From Pseudomonas sp. 8AS (GTDB lineage: Bacteria; Pseudomonadota; Gammaproteobacteria; Pseudomonadales; Pseudomonadaceae), in assembly GCF_902506505.1 (NCBI RefSeq), contig NZ_LR733406.1, positions 372,001 to 436,000 on the forward strand: a stretch of 64,000 bases of DNA, given 5' to 3'. Shown here in pieces: positions 34,383 to 43,207 of this stretch; the first letter of the stretch is position 1, and each line of letters opens with the position of its first letter. Under the pieces are notes generated by a model that was given only the letters and a program-made list of their open reading frames with translations, ran no database searches and was not told where the DNA came from. The translations under genes and the position numbers were made by a program.

Positions 34383-34601
34383 GCCGCAAGGGTCGCGGCG
34401 GCCATGCCGGCCCGCCACTGCCGCCAACGACACCGCCGTGCTTCTGGTTCCGCCGTTCGCTGGCGCGGCGGCGGGTGCGCCGGGGCGGGCGCCCGCACTG
34501 AGCGCTGCACGCCAGGCTGCCGTAGGGTGCGCCGTGTGTTCAGCCGGGACACATGGGTGCGCAGCAGAGACCTGTCAGGGGCCAAGCTCGCTAACCACCA
34601 T

Positions 34602-36605
34602 TCAGAGCAGGCGCTTGCCGTCCTCGCGGGTGATCACCACGGTGGCCGAGCGCGGGCGGCGGCCGGGGCCGTCCGGCCAGGTGCTGAGCAGGTTGCTCGC
34701 GGTGGAGCCTTCGCCGGGGTGCTGGATATTCACGAACAGGGTGCGGAAGTCCGGCGTGGCGCTGATGCCGGTGACTTCGGCGCCGATCGGCCCGGTGAGG
34801 AAGCGCTTGATCTCGCCGGTGCGCGGGTCGGCCACCAGCATCTGGTTGTGGCCGAACGGGCCGCTGGCCAGCTGGCTGCCGCTCATGTCGGTCTGGATCC
34901 ACAGGCGCCCGTCCGGGTCGAACCACAGGCCGTCCGGGCTGGCCAGGATGTTGCTCTCGTCCAGCGCCGCGCCGCCGGGGCCGCGGCTGTCGGCCTGCGG
35001 CCCGGCGAGCAGGAACAGGTCCCAGGCGAAGCGCTGGCCGGCGTGGTCGCGGCGGTCTTCGCGCCAGCGGATGATGTGCCCGTAGGGGTTGGCCGCGCGC
35101 GGGTTGGCGGCGTCCGCCGTGGTGCGCGAGCTGTTGTTGGTCAGGGTGAAGTACACCTCGCCGTTGTCCGGGTTGACCGCGCCCCATTCCGGGCGGTCCA
35201 TCTTGGTGGCGCCGGCGATATCGGCGGCCAGGCGGGTGTTGATCAGCACTTCGCCCTGGTCGGCGAAACTCACCCCGGCGGCGCTGCAGGCGGCCTGGAA
35301 GGCTGCGTCATGGATGTCCAGGGCCAGCCAGTCGCCGCTGCCGTCGGCGTTGAAACGGGCCACGTACAGGGTGCCCTCGTCCAGCAGGCGCCCCGGCTGG
35401 CGCAGCAGCGGCCGGTACTTGGCGCGGCTGACGTACTTGTAGATGTATTCGTTCTGCGAGTCGTCGCCGGAATAGCACACCAGCGGCTTGCCGGCCTGCA
35501 CCGGGGCGAAGATCAGGCCTTCGTGGGCGAAGCGGCCGAGGGCGCTGTGCTTGAGCGGGGTGGAGTCGGGGTCGAAGGGGTCGATCTCGACGATCCAGCC
35601 GAAGTGGTTGGGTTCGTTGCGGTAGTCGCCGCTGGCGTCGGCGGCCTTGCGGGTGGCGTCGAAGCGCTGGAATTCGTCGCCGGCCAGGGTCTCCCAGCCG
35701 AAGCGGCTGCTCGAACGCAGGCCGTAGCGCTTGAGTTCGCGCGGCAGGTCGGCGTCGCGGCTGGCGAAGTAGCCGGCCCAGTTTTCCTCGCAGGTCAGGT
35801 AGGTGCCCCAGGGCGTGTAGCCGTTGGCGCAGTTGTTCTGGGTGCCGCGGCTGGCGCTGCCGTCCGGGCTGTGCAGGGTTCTGAGCAGGGCATGGCCGCG
35901 CGCCGGGCCGGCCATCTGCATCGGCGTGGCGGCGGTGACGCGGCGGTTGTAGCGGCCCGGCACCAGCTGCCAGTCGCCGCGCACGTCGCGGCGGATCTCG
36001 ATGATGGTCACGCCGTGGGCGTTGATTTCCTTGCGCACTTCCTCCGGCGAGCTGCGCTTGCCGTCCACCGTGGTCGGGCCGTTGGGGTGCAGCAACGGGG
36101 CGTCGATGTATTCGTTGTTGAACACCAGCAGGCCGTGGTTGGACTGGCGGCCGCCGACCAGGCTGCGCTGGGCGTCGAGGGGGAAGAAGTGCATGCCGTC
36201 GTGGTGCATGCCGACCTGTTCGGCCTGGTCCTGGGCGCTGTTGCTGGCGTCTTCGAGGAAGGCCGGGTAGCGCCCGCAGATCGGCGTGCCCCAGGGCACG
36301 AAGGCCGTGGCACGGTAGCCGGCCGGCACCGTGATGGCGTCGGCGCGGCTGATCGGCACGGCGTCGAACGGCAGGCGGTTGCGCTTGCCGAACGGCGGCC
36401 GCGCGGCGCTTGCCGGCTCGGCGGCTGCCACCGCCTGCGGCAGGCCGACGCCGAGGAAACCCAGGGCGCCGAGGGCCGCACCGCCGGCCAGCAGCTGGCG
36501 GCGGCGCTGGTCGATCAGCTCGCTCAGGTGCGGGTTGTGGGAGTGGTTGCTGGGGAGTTCATCGCCGCTGCCAAACAGCACGGCGTGGTGGGGGTCGAGG
36601 CTCAC
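34602..36605 (-). CDS. phoX: PhoX-type alkaline phosphatase
   Basis: A 667-residue calcium/iron-dependent phosphatase of the PhoX (DUF839) family, exported to the periplasm by Tat to release phosphate from organic esters. A twin-Arg-type signal lies at about 33-62 (DQRRRQLLAGGAALGALGFL). The mature part has NNEYIDAPLL, GTQNNCANGYTPWGTYLTCEENW with the iron-binding Cys, NHFGWIVEIDPFDP and LWFDPDGRLWIQTD, all typical. It is alone on its strand. Confidence 0.94.
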   Translation of the reverse strand: MSLDPHHAVLFGSGDELPSNHSHNPHLSELIDQRRRQLLAGGAALGALGFLGVGLPQAVAAAEPASAARPPFGKRNRLPFDAVPISRADAITVPAGYRATAFVPWGTPICGRYPAFLEDASNSAQDQAEQVGMHHDGMHFFPLDAQRSLVGGRQSNHGLLVFNNEYIDAPLLHPNGPTTVDGKRSSPEEVRKEINAHGVTIIEIRRDVRGDWQLVPGRYNRRVTAATPMQMAGPARGHALLRTLHSPDGSASRGTQNNCANGYTPWGTYLTCEENWAGYFASRDADLPRELKRYGLRSSSRFGWETLAGDEFQRFDATRKAADASGDYRNEPNHFGWIVEIDPFDPDSTPLKHSALGRFAHEGLIFAPVQAGKPLVCYSGDDSQNEYIYKYVSRAKYRPLLRQPGRLLDEGTLYVARFNADGSGDWLALDIHDAAFQAACSAAGVSFADQGEVLINTRLAADIAGATKMDRPEWGAVNPDNGEVYFTLTNNSSRTTADAANPRAANPYGHIIRWREDRRDHAGQRFAWDLFLLAGPQADSRGPGGAALDESNILASPDGLWFDPDGRLWIQTDMSGSQLASGPFGHNQMLVADPRTGEIKRFLTGPIGAEVTGISATPDFRTLFVNIQHPGEGSTASNLLSTWPDGPGRRPRSATVVITREDGKRLL

Positions 36606-36659
36606 GGTTCGGTTCCTTCTGGGAGGATGGCGACGGAGCCCTGACGCTAGCGAGGGAAG

Positions 36660-36677
36660 AAGACGGAAGCGTGACGC
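36660..36677 (-). promoter_or_regulatory. Possible Pho box upstream of phoX
   Basis: Read towards phoX, GCGTCAC-GCTT-CCGTCTT has the 7-4-7 spacing of a PhoB site (CTGTCAT repeats) with four and five matches of seven. It lies 55-72 bases before the phoX start. phoX genes are usually in the Pho regulon, but this match is weak. Confidence 0.3.
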
Positions 36678-36755
36678 TTGTGTGGCGAGTCGATGCTTTG
36701 TGCGCGGGTTAACCTTTGTCGTGGTGCTCGTTGTGCCCGTCGTGCTGGCGAAGCC

Positions 36756-37190
36756 CTAGGGTTTTGCCGCGCGGCTCATCAGGCGCGCATCGAGCAGGGC
36801 GTGGTGAGGAATGGCCGCCTCGTCGAGGTCGCTGAGTAGCGTGGTGTCTTCCCGGCAGCTGACATGGGCGGGCAGGCCGGGGCGGCCGAACAGTTCGAGC
36901 AGCAGCGGCCAGTCCCAGGCCAGGGCGTCGCTGACGATTTCCACGGCGCTGTAGCCCTGCAGGAATTGCTGCAGGGCGGCGCGGGCCTGGCTGCGGCTGT
37001 GGCCGTGGCGGGCCAGGTCGAGCTGGGGCAGGACGATGGCCTGGACGAATTCGGAGCAGTCGGCAGCGTCCCAGCCGTCACTGAGTTCCACATAGAACTC
37101 GGCGCCGTCCGGATCGACCAGGGCCAGGCTGATCAGCCGGTAGTCGGCGCTCAGGCTGGTGAACTCGGTGTCCAGGTACAGGGTGTGCAT
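36756..37190 (-). CDS. 3'-5' exonuclease-like protein (RNase T fold)
   Basis: A 144-residue protein beginning MHTLYLDTEFTSL, an Exo I motif with DTE acids, then the middle HSRSQARAALQQFL, an Exo II-like DALAWDWPLLLELFG, and an ending HHALLDARLM with the H-x4-D Exo III signature. It should be a small metal-dependent exonuclease acting on short RNA or DNA ends. Start at 37190 puts the catalytic strand at the N-terminus. The VOC gene ends 11 bases upstream. Confidence 0.82.
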   Translation of the reverse strand: MHTLYLDTEFTSLSADYRLISLALVDPDGAEFYVELSDGWDAADCSEFVQAIVLPQLDLARHGHSRSQARAALQQFLQGYSAVEIVSDALAWDWPLLLELFGRPGLPAHVSCREDTTLLSDLDEAAIPHHALLDARLMSRAAKP

Positions 37191-37201
37191 GCGCGCAGGT
37201 T

Positions 37202-37570
37202 TCAGCCCATGTGGAAGAAGGCCAGCTTGTGGCCGTCGAGGTCGCGGAAGTAGCCGGCGTAGAAGCCCGGCATGCGCTCGCCGGGGGCGCCTTCGTCGCT
37301 GGCGCCGAGGCTGATGGCCTTGGCATACAGCTTGTCGACGTTGTCCCGCGAGCCGGCAGGCAGGGCGATCATGCTGCCATTGCCGACGCTGGCCGGCTGC
37401 TTGTCGTAGGGCAGGCACACGCCCAGCATCGGCTGGTCCATGGCCTTGCCGTAGAACGCCGCGCGGCCGACATCCATCACCAGCTTGGCGCCCAGTTCGG
37501 CGAGCAGCTCGGTGTAGAAGGCCTTGGCCTTGTCCAGGTCGGCGGTGCCGATCATTGAGTATCCGATCAT
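37202..37570 (-). CDS. VOC (glyoxalase-fold) family protein
   Basis: A 122-residue VOC protein: MIGYSMIGTADLDKAKAFYTELL at the start, a second beta-alpha-beta unit, and DLDGHKLAFFHMG at the end, the usual metal-site strand. Such proteins include lyases, dioxygenases and resistance binders; substrate unknown. It is probably co-transcribed with the exonuclease-like gene. Confidence 0.88.
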   Translation of the reverse strand: MIGYSMIGTADLDKAKAFYTELLAELGAKLVMDVGRAAFYGKAMDQPMLGVCLPYDKQPASVGNGSMIALPAGSRDNVDKLYAKAISLGASDEGAPGERMPGFYAGYFRDLDGHKLAFFHMG

Positions 37571-37654
37571 GACGATGTCCTCGTGGGGGGTGGGCAGAAT
37601 CTAGCGCAAGCCGAGGCAAGTACAAGGCGAAATGCGCCTGGCTGGCAACGGGCA

Positions 37655-37684
37655 TAAAAAACCCGGGCCGGGCCCGGGTTTTTC
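37655..37684. terminator. Rho-independent terminator
   Basis: The GC-rich hairpin AACCCGGGCC-GGGCCCGGGTT is flanked by an A-run on one side and a T-run on the other, so it can work in both directions. On the minus strand it lies 15 bases after the end of the Tim44-like gene and stops transcription before the VOC gene. Confidence 0.92.
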
Positions 37685-37698
37685 GTAACGCATGTGGA

Positions 37699-38538
37699 TC
37701 AGCCGTTCTGGCGGATGCCGGCCACCAGCCAGGGCTGGTTCTCGCCGTTGACCCGCTCCATGCGCCAGCTTTCGCTGAAGGCTTCGCCCTGGTCGAAGCG
37801 CGAGGTCTTGGCCACGCCGCGGAAGGTCAGGGTGGCGACGGTCTTGTCGGCCAGTTCGTCGATGCCGTCGAGCTGTGCGTCGAGGTCGTCGATGTAGGTG
37901 GACTGGAAGCCTTCACCCAGGCTGGCGCGCTCTTCCTTGAGGAAGCTGAGCATCTGCGGGGTGACGAATTCGCCGATCTTGTCCATCTCGGCGGCGTCCC
38001 AGTGCTGCTGCAGGGCGAGGAAGTGCTCGCGGCCGGCGGCGATGAAGCGCTGCTCGTCGAACCAGGCCGGCGCCTTGATCACCGGACGGGCGGCTGCGCC
38101 GCCAGCACCGAAGATCGCCTGCTGCGGCATCTGCCGCTGCATGCCGCCGGGCATGGCCGGCTGGCCATGGGCCTGACGGCGCGAGGCGATCAGGCGGAAG
38201 ATGACGAAGGCGACCAGGCCGAGCAGGAGGATATCGAGCAGCTGGATGCCTTCGAAGCCGTCGCCCATGAACATCGAGGCAAGCAGGCCGCCGGCGGCGA
38301 TGCCGGCCAGCGGGCCGAGCCAGCGCGAAGCGCCGCTGGCGGCCGGCGCGGTACGCCCGGCGGTGGCGGCAGTGCCGGTGGCAGTGGTCGGTGCGGCGGT
38401 TGGCGCATCGGCCTGGCGGGTCTGGTGGGTCGGCGCGGAGCCGAAGGTCTTGCCGCCGCCCATGCGCTTGGCGCTGGCGTCGAGGCTGAGAGTCAGGCCC
38501 AGGCACAGAGCCAGGGCGATGCTGAGAAAGCGCTGCAT
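37699..38538 (-). CDS. Tim44-like domain membrane protein
   Basis: A 279-residue protein with signal or first span MQRFLSIALALCLGLTLSL, a low-complexity Ala/Thr linker (40-70), a second hydrophobic segment (GIQLLDILLLGLVAFVIFRLI, about 104-124) and a C-terminal Tim44-like domain (about 160-279) with FLALQQHWDAAEMDKIGEFV and SWRMERVNGENQPWLVAGI. Bacterial members are membrane proteins of uncertain role. Start at 38538 gives the hydrophobic N-terminus. Confidence 0.88.
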   Translation of the reverse strand: MQRFLSIALALCLGLTLSLDASAKRMGGGKTFGSAPTHQTRQADAPTAAPTTATGTAATAGRTAPAASGASRWLGPLAGIAAGGLLASMFMGDGFEGIQLLDILLLGLVAFVIFRLIASRRQAHGQPAMPGGMQRQMPQQAIFGAGGAAARPVIKAPAWFDEQRFIAAGREHFLALQQHWDAAEMDKIGEFVTPQMLSFLKEERASLGEGFQSTYIDDLDAQLDGIDELADKTVATLTFRGVAKTSRFDQGEAFSESWRMERVNGENQPWLVAGIRQNG

Positions 38539-38698
38539 GAGGGTATCCCGGTAATGTGGTGGTACGCGCGCCATCCTGCCCAGTCCGGCGGGCAAAGGCC
38601 AGCCCAGTGTGTTTCCGGATTTATGTACAACTGTGTCTGTTCGCTCTGCCGGGCTTGCGCTACATCTGTGCCTTGCTTGTTTGCCCCGAGGTGTCTGC

Positions 38699-39331
38699 AT
38701 GTATATCCCCAAGGCGTTTGCCGTCAGCGAGCTGGCCGAATTGCACGGTTTGATCGAGCACAGTGGCATGGCCACGCTGGTCTGCCAGGGCGAGCAGGGT
38801 CTGCAGGCCAGCCATCTGCCGCTGCTGCTGGTGCCCGGCGAGGGCGAGTTCGGCACCCTCTACGGTCACTTCGCCCGGGCCAACCCGCAATGGCGTGCCC
38901 TGGCTGATGGCGCCGAGGTGCTGGTGGTGTTCCAGGGCGCCGAGGCCTATGTCAGCCCGAGCTTCTACCCAACCAAGGCCGAGCACGGCAAGGCGGTGCC
39001 GACCTGGAACTACCAGGCGGTGCATGCCCATGGTCGCGCCGAGGTGTTCGACGAGCGCGAGCGCCTGCTGGCGCTGGTCAGCGCGCTGAGCGACAAGCAC
39101 GAGCGGCGCCGCGAACGGCCGTGGGCGGTGAGCGATGCGCCGGCCGACTATATCGACAGCATGCTGCGCGCCATCGTCGGCTTCGCCCTGCCGATCAGCC
39201 GCATCGAGGGCAGCTTCAAGCTCAGCCAGAACAAGAGCGCCGCCGACTTCGCCGGAGTACGTGACGGCCTGGCCGCGTCGCCGCGGGACAGCGAGCGGCG
39301 CCTGGCCGAGTGCATGCAGCGCCTGCCCTGA
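38699..39331 (+). CDS. FMN-binding split-barrel protein, PaiB family
   Basis: A 210-residue PaiB-like protein: MYIPKAFAVSELAELHGLI at the start, YVSPSFYPTKAEHGKAVPTWNYQAVHAHG around 97-125, the family hallmark, and ISRIEGSFKLSQNKSAADFAGV at the end, also diagnostic. PaiB was described in Bacillus as a negative regulator; in Gram-negatives the role is unclear and a flavin or haem-type ligand is likely. Start at 38699 matches the family N-terminus. Confidence 0.9.
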   Translation: MYIPKAFAVSELAELHGLIEHSGMATLVCQGEQGLQASHLPLLLVPGEGEFGTLYGHFARANPQWRALADGAEVLVVFQGAEAYVSPSFYPTKAEHGKAVPTWNYQAVHAHGRAEVFDERERLLALVSALSDKHERRRERPWAVSDAPADYIDSMLRAIVGFALPISRIEGSFKLSQNKSAADFAGVRDGLAASPRDSERRLAECMQRLP

Positions 39332-39362
39332 GCGGCCGGAGCAGAAGCGCGGGGTGATTCTC

Positions 39363-39428
39363 TGTAGGAGCGGCTTTAGCCGCGATGCTTGGCAGGGAAA
39401 AGGCATCGCGGCTAAAGCCGCTCCCACA
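39363..39428. repeat. REP-like inverted pair
   Basis: Arms TGTAGGAGCGGCTTTAGCCG (39363 onward) and CGGCTAAAGCCGCTCCCACA (ending 39428) are inverted across a 14-base spacer. Each arm is a hairpin in itself (CGGCTTTAGCCG). It lies between the convergent PaiB-like and TetR genes, a typical REP position, and probably acts as a bidirectional stop. Confidence 0.9.
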
Positions 39429-39441
39429 CAAGCCGGGGTGC

Positions 39442-40017
39442 CTACCTGAGCAGCCAGCGCAGCGGGCCGCAGCGCAACTGGCGGCGCAGCAGGGCGCGCA
39501 GCTCGGCCTCGCCCTCCTCGGGGTGGCGCAGCCAGTGCACGAAGGTGCGCAGGTAGGCGGCGCTCAGCAGGCTCTCCTCGGCGATGCGGGAGAGGTGCAG
39601 GTTCTGCCGCAGCGCGGCCTCGCGCCACCACTGCACGGTACGGCTGATGCGCAGCAGGCCGCCGAGCTGCAGGTGGATATGCCCCGGCTCCAGCTTGTAC
39701 AGCAGCATCTGCCCGGTCACCGCGCGGTGCGTGGCGAGGCTGGCCAGCCAGGCGACCAGCAGTTCCTCCAGGCGTTTCTCCGTCTTCAGGCCGGGTAGGT
39801 CGGCCCCCTTGGCGCGGGCCAGCAGGGCCTGGTCGGCGCGGTCGAACCAGGCTTCGACCAGGTCGTCCTTCTGTCGGTAGTGGCGGGCGATGGCGGCCAG
39901 GTCGCTGTCCAGCTCGGCGGCGACCTCATGCAGGTGCAAGCGCTCCCAGCCGCAGCGGTCGGCCAGGTGCAGGGCGCAGTCGAGGATCTTGTCGGCGGAT
40001 GGGGTCGCGCGGGGCAT
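39442..40017 (-). CDS. TetR family transcriptional regulator
   Basis: A 191-residue TetR protein: the N-terminal helix-turn-helix ADKILDCALHLADRCGWERL and then LHEVAAELDSDLAAIARHYRQKDDLVEAWFDRAD is the standard DNA-binding fold; the rest is a helical ligand domain. GGAGGTGAG just upstream supports the ATG at 40017 over a GTG six codons earlier. Target and ligand are unknown. Confidence 0.85.
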   Translation of the reverse strand: MPRATPSADKILDCALHLADRCGWERLHLHEVAAELDSDLAAIARHYRQKDDLVEAWFDRADQALLARAKGADLPGLKTEKRLEELLVAWLASLATHRAVTGQMLLYKLEPGHIHLQLGGLLRISRTVQWWREAALRQNLHLSRIAEESLLSAAYLRTFVHWLRHPEEGEAELRALLRRQLRCGPLRWLLR

Positions 40018-40090
40018 GGGCTCACCTCCGCTCACCAGTATGCTGGCTGAGCGGAGGGTGCGCGGGGGATGCGACGGGCGGGCGGCGCGA

Positions 40091-40762
40091 TCAGAAGTGG
40101 TAGGCGGCGCCCAGGCGCAGGCTCTGCTCGGTCAGGCGCTGGTTGTATTCCTCGTTCCACATGTCGACGGCGATGTCCTTCTCCGTGCCGTAATCGGCAT
40201 AGCGGTACTCGACGCGGGCGGAAACGGCATCGCTGAGCAGGTACTCGGCGCCGGCCCCGACCGTCCAGCCGCCCTGACCATCGCTGTGGGACTCGCTCAG
40301 GCCCGTGAGGCCGTCCTGCCATTCGCGCTCGACCTGGGCATAGGCATAGCCGGCGGTGGCGAACAGCAGCAGGTCGGGGGTCGGCAGGTAACCGAGGCGG
40401 CCGCGCAGCGAGCCACTGGCTTCGATATCGCTGGTGCTGGGGAAAACCTCGACGCGGATGCCGTTGAACTCTTGGTAGTTGCGGTCGCTGCCTTCGATGC
40501 GGCCGTCGTAATCCGCTTCCACCCCGACCAGCCAGTTGTTCTGCAGCAGCCAGTTGTAGCCGGCCAGCACGCCGTACTGTGCGCCCCTGGGGTTGGTCTC
40601 CTGGGTCCAGCCGTTTTTCTGGCCAGTGGCCTGGTTGTAGCTGGTGCCTTCGTCCTCGGCCCAGGCATAACCTGTGTAGAGGCCGATGTAGCCACCTTCG
40701 AAGCTGGCAGCCTGGGCGGTCAATGGGGCCAGCAGGCTGGCCAGGAGCAGGGCGCGTTTCAT
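40091..40762 (-). CDS. Outer membrane beta-barrel protein
   Basis: A 223-residue protein with signal peptide MKRALLLASLLAPLTAQA and an eight-stranded-barrel pattern: GGYIGLYTGYAWAEDEG, NWLVGVEADYDG, GSLRGRLGYLP, LLLFATAGYAYAQVE, TVGAGAEYLLSD, VSARVEYRYADYG and the terminal LRLGAAYHF ending in Phe, the outer-membrane insertion signal. This is the Opa/OmpA-like porin-type family; role unknown. Start at 40762 follows the signal peptide. Confidence 0.9.
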   Translation of the reverse strand: MKRALLLASLLAPLTAQAASFEGGYIGLYTGYAWAEDEGTSYNQATGQKNGWTQETNPRGAQYGVLAGYNWLLQNNWLVGVEADYDGRIEGSDRNYQEFNGIRVEVFPSTSDIEASGSLRGRLGYLPTPDLLLFATAGYAYAQVEREWQDGLTGLSESHSDGQGGWTVGAGAEYLLSDAVSARVEYRYADYGTEKDIAVDMWNEEYNQRLTEQSLRLGAAYHF

Positions 40763-40814
40763 CGATATAGTCCTTGTTCTTATGGGGGTGGTTGAGGCGT
40801 AGGGGTGTGGCTGG

Positions 40815-43022
40815 CTACAGCGCTTCCAGCTTGGCATAGCCGAGCATCAGCCACTTGCTGCCTTCGGCCTCGAAGTTGACCTGCACCCGCGCCTGGGCGC
40901 CGCTGCCTTCGAAGTTGAGGATCACCCCGTCGCCGAACAGCGCATGGCGCACGTGCTGGCCGAGGCGAAAGCCGGTGTCCGGCACTTCGGCGTTGGCGAA
41001 CATGCTCATGCTGCCGGTGCCGCTGCTGGAACTGCCACTGCCGTAGGGGCGGCTGACGCTGTTGGACAGGCGTACTTCCTGGATCAGCGCCGGCGGAATC
41101 TCGCGGACGAAGCGCGAGACCTTGTTGTAGGTCTCGCTGCCGTACAGGCGGCGGGTCTCGGCGTAGGTCAGCACCAGGTGCTGCATGGCGCGGGTCACCC
41201 CGACATAGGCCAGGCGGCGTTCCTCTTCCAGGCGGCCGGGTTCTTCCAGGCTCATCTTGTGCGGGAACAGGCCTTCTTCCATGCCAACCAGGAACACCAT
41301 GGGGAATTCCAGGCCCTTGGCGCTGTGCAGGGTCATCAGCTGGATGCTAGCTTCGTGCTCGTCGGCCTGGGTGTCGCCGGCCTCCAGCGAGGCGTGGGTG
41401 AGGAAGGCCGCCAGCGGGGTCATTTCCTCTTCCTCGTTGTTCTCGAAGTTGCGCGCGGCGCTGACCAGTTCTTCGAGGTTTTCCACCCGCGCCTGGGCCT
41501 TCTCGCCCTTCTCGGCCTGGTGCCAGGCGATCAGCCCGCTCTGCTCGATAACCGTCTGCGCCATCAGGTGCAGCGGCATATCCAGCACCTTGGCGGCGAG
41601 GTTCTCGATCAGCTCGACGAAGGCCGCCAGGGCACCGGCGGCGCGGCCCGGCAGGGCCTTGTTGGCGAGCAGCTGCTGCATCGCCGCCCACATCGACAGC
41701 TCGCTGTGGCGCGAATGCTCGCGGATGGCCTCGATGGTCTTCTCGCCGACGCCACGGGTCGGCACGTTGATCACCCGCTCCAGCGCGGCATCGTTGTGCC
41801 GGCCGTCGAGCAGGCGCAGGTAGGCCACCGCGTTCTTGATCTCGGCGCGCTCGAAGAAGCGCTGGCCGCCGTAGATGCGGTAGGGAATCTTCTCGCGCAG
41901 CAGGGCTTCTTCGAGCACCCGCGACTGCGCGTTGGAGCGGTAGAGGATGGCGATTTCGCTGCGCGACAGGCCGGTCTTTAGTGCCCGCTCGATGCTCTCG
42001 ACCACGTAGCGCGCTTCGTCGTGCTCGTTGAAGGCGGCGTACAGGCACAGCGGTTCGCCGTCGTCGCCGTCGGTCCACAGTTCCTTGCCCAGGCGCCCGT
42101 TGTTGTTGGCGATCAGGGCGTTGGCGGCCTTGAGGATGCCGGCGGTGGAGCGGTAGTTCTGCTCCAGGCGGATCATCTGCGCGTCGGGGAAGTCGCTGCT
42201 GTACTGCTGGATGTTCTCGATCTTGGCGCCGCGCCAGCCGTAGATCGACTGGTCGTCGTCGCCCACCACCATCAGGCTCTCGCCGCCCTTGGCGAGGAAG
42301 CGCAGCCAGGCGTACTGCACGGCGTTGGTGTCCTGGAACTCGTCGACCAGGATGTGCTTGAAGCGCTGCTGGTAGTGCGCCAGCAGGCCCGGGTTATCCC
42401 GCCACAGGTCGAGGGCGCGCAGCAGCAGCTCGGCGAAGTCGATCACCCCGGTGCGCGCGCAGGCCGCTTCGTAGGCCTCGTAGATCTTCAGCATGGTGGC
42501 GAGGAACAGGTCGCCGCCGGCCTGGATGTTCTTCGGCCGCAGGCCTTCGTCCTTCTGCCCGTTGATGAACCACTGCGCCTGCTTGGCCGGCCAGCGCTGT
42601 TCGTCCAGGCCCAGTTCGCGGATCACCCGCTTGACCAGGCGCTGCTGGTCGTCGGAATCGAGGATCTGGAAGTTCTCCGCCAGCCCGGCTTCCTGCCAGT
42701 GCGCACGCAGGATGCGATGGGCCAGGCCGTGGAAGGTGCCGACCCACATGCCGTTGGGGTTGAGCCCGAGCATCTGCTCGATGCGCTGGCGCATCTCGGC
42801 GGCGGCCTTGTTGGTGAAGGTCACCGACAGGATCGAGTACGGCGAGGCACCGAGGAACTGGATGAGAAAGGCGATGCGGTGCACCAGCACGCGGGTCTTG
42901 CCCGAGCCGGCGCCGGCCAGCACCAGCTGGCGGCCGAGCGGGGCGGCCACGGCCTGGCACTGCGCATCGTTGAGGGAGGCGAGGAGAAGTTCTGGGTCGA
43001 AAGAGGCGGGATCATTGTGCAT
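40815..43022 (-). CDS. uvrD: DNA helicase II UvrD
   Basis: A 735-residue superfamily 1A helicase that unwinds 3'-5' in nucleotide excision and mismatch repair. Motif I is AGAGSGKT (about 36-43), Ia [61 protein letters not shown] and [15 protein letters not shown]-terminal tail ends in the UvrD-type [20 protein letters not shown] segment. Length is normal. Confidence 0.96.
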   Translation of the reverse strand: MHNDPASFDPELLLASLNDAQCQAVAAPLGRQLVLAGAGSGKTRVLVHRIAFLIQFLGASPYSILSVTFTNKAAAEMRQRIEQMLGLNPNGMWVGTFHGLAHRILRAHWQEAGLAENFQILDSDDQQRLVKRVIRELGLDEQRWPAKQAQWFINGQKDEGLRPKNIQAGGDLFLATMLKIYEAYEAACARTGVIDFAELLLRALDLWRDNPGLLAHYQQRFKHILVDEFQDTNAVQYAWLRFLAKGGESLMVVGDDDQSIYGWRGAKIENIQQYSSDFPDAQMIRLEQNYRSTAGILKAANALIANNNGRLGKELWTDGDDGEPLCLYAAFNEHDEARYVVESIERALKTGLSRSEIAILYRSNAQSRVLEEALLREKIPYRIYGGQRFFERAEIKNAVAYLRLLDGRHNDAALERVINVPTRGVGEKTIEAIREHSRHSELSMWAAMQQLLANKALPGRAAGALAAFVELIENLAAKVLDMPLHLMAQTVIEQSGLIAWHQAEKGEKAQARVENLEELVSAARNFENNEEEEMTPLAAFLTHASLEAGDTQADEHEASIQLMTLHSAKGLEFPMVFLVGMEEGLFPHKMSLEEPGRLEEERRLAYVGVTRAMQHLVLTYAETRRLYGSETYNKVSRFVREIPPALIQEVRLSNSVSRPYGSGSSSSGTGSMSMFANAEVPDTGFRLGQHVRHALFGDGVILNFEGSGAQARVQVNFEAEGSKWLMLGYAKLEAL

Positions 43023-43207
43023 CGCGGCATTCTACGGGCCGGGGCAGGGGGCGGCAAACCGTGACCGGATTGAACCGATCAGTCAGTGAACAGCTGTGCG
43101 CCTTTTGTCGGTGCGCGGTTGCGCCGGGCCTGCAAAAGGCTTTGGCAGACGCTCTAGCTCGGGTATGCTCGGGCAAAGTCGGGCAAACCATTACAAGAAA
43201 ATCGCCT

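Noticed and set aside
43061..43207. Longer N-terminus of the GGDEF-EAL protein
   Set aside because: The extra 49 residues are Cys-rich without fold features and overlap the uvrD promoter region; ATG at 43208 gives the expected start.
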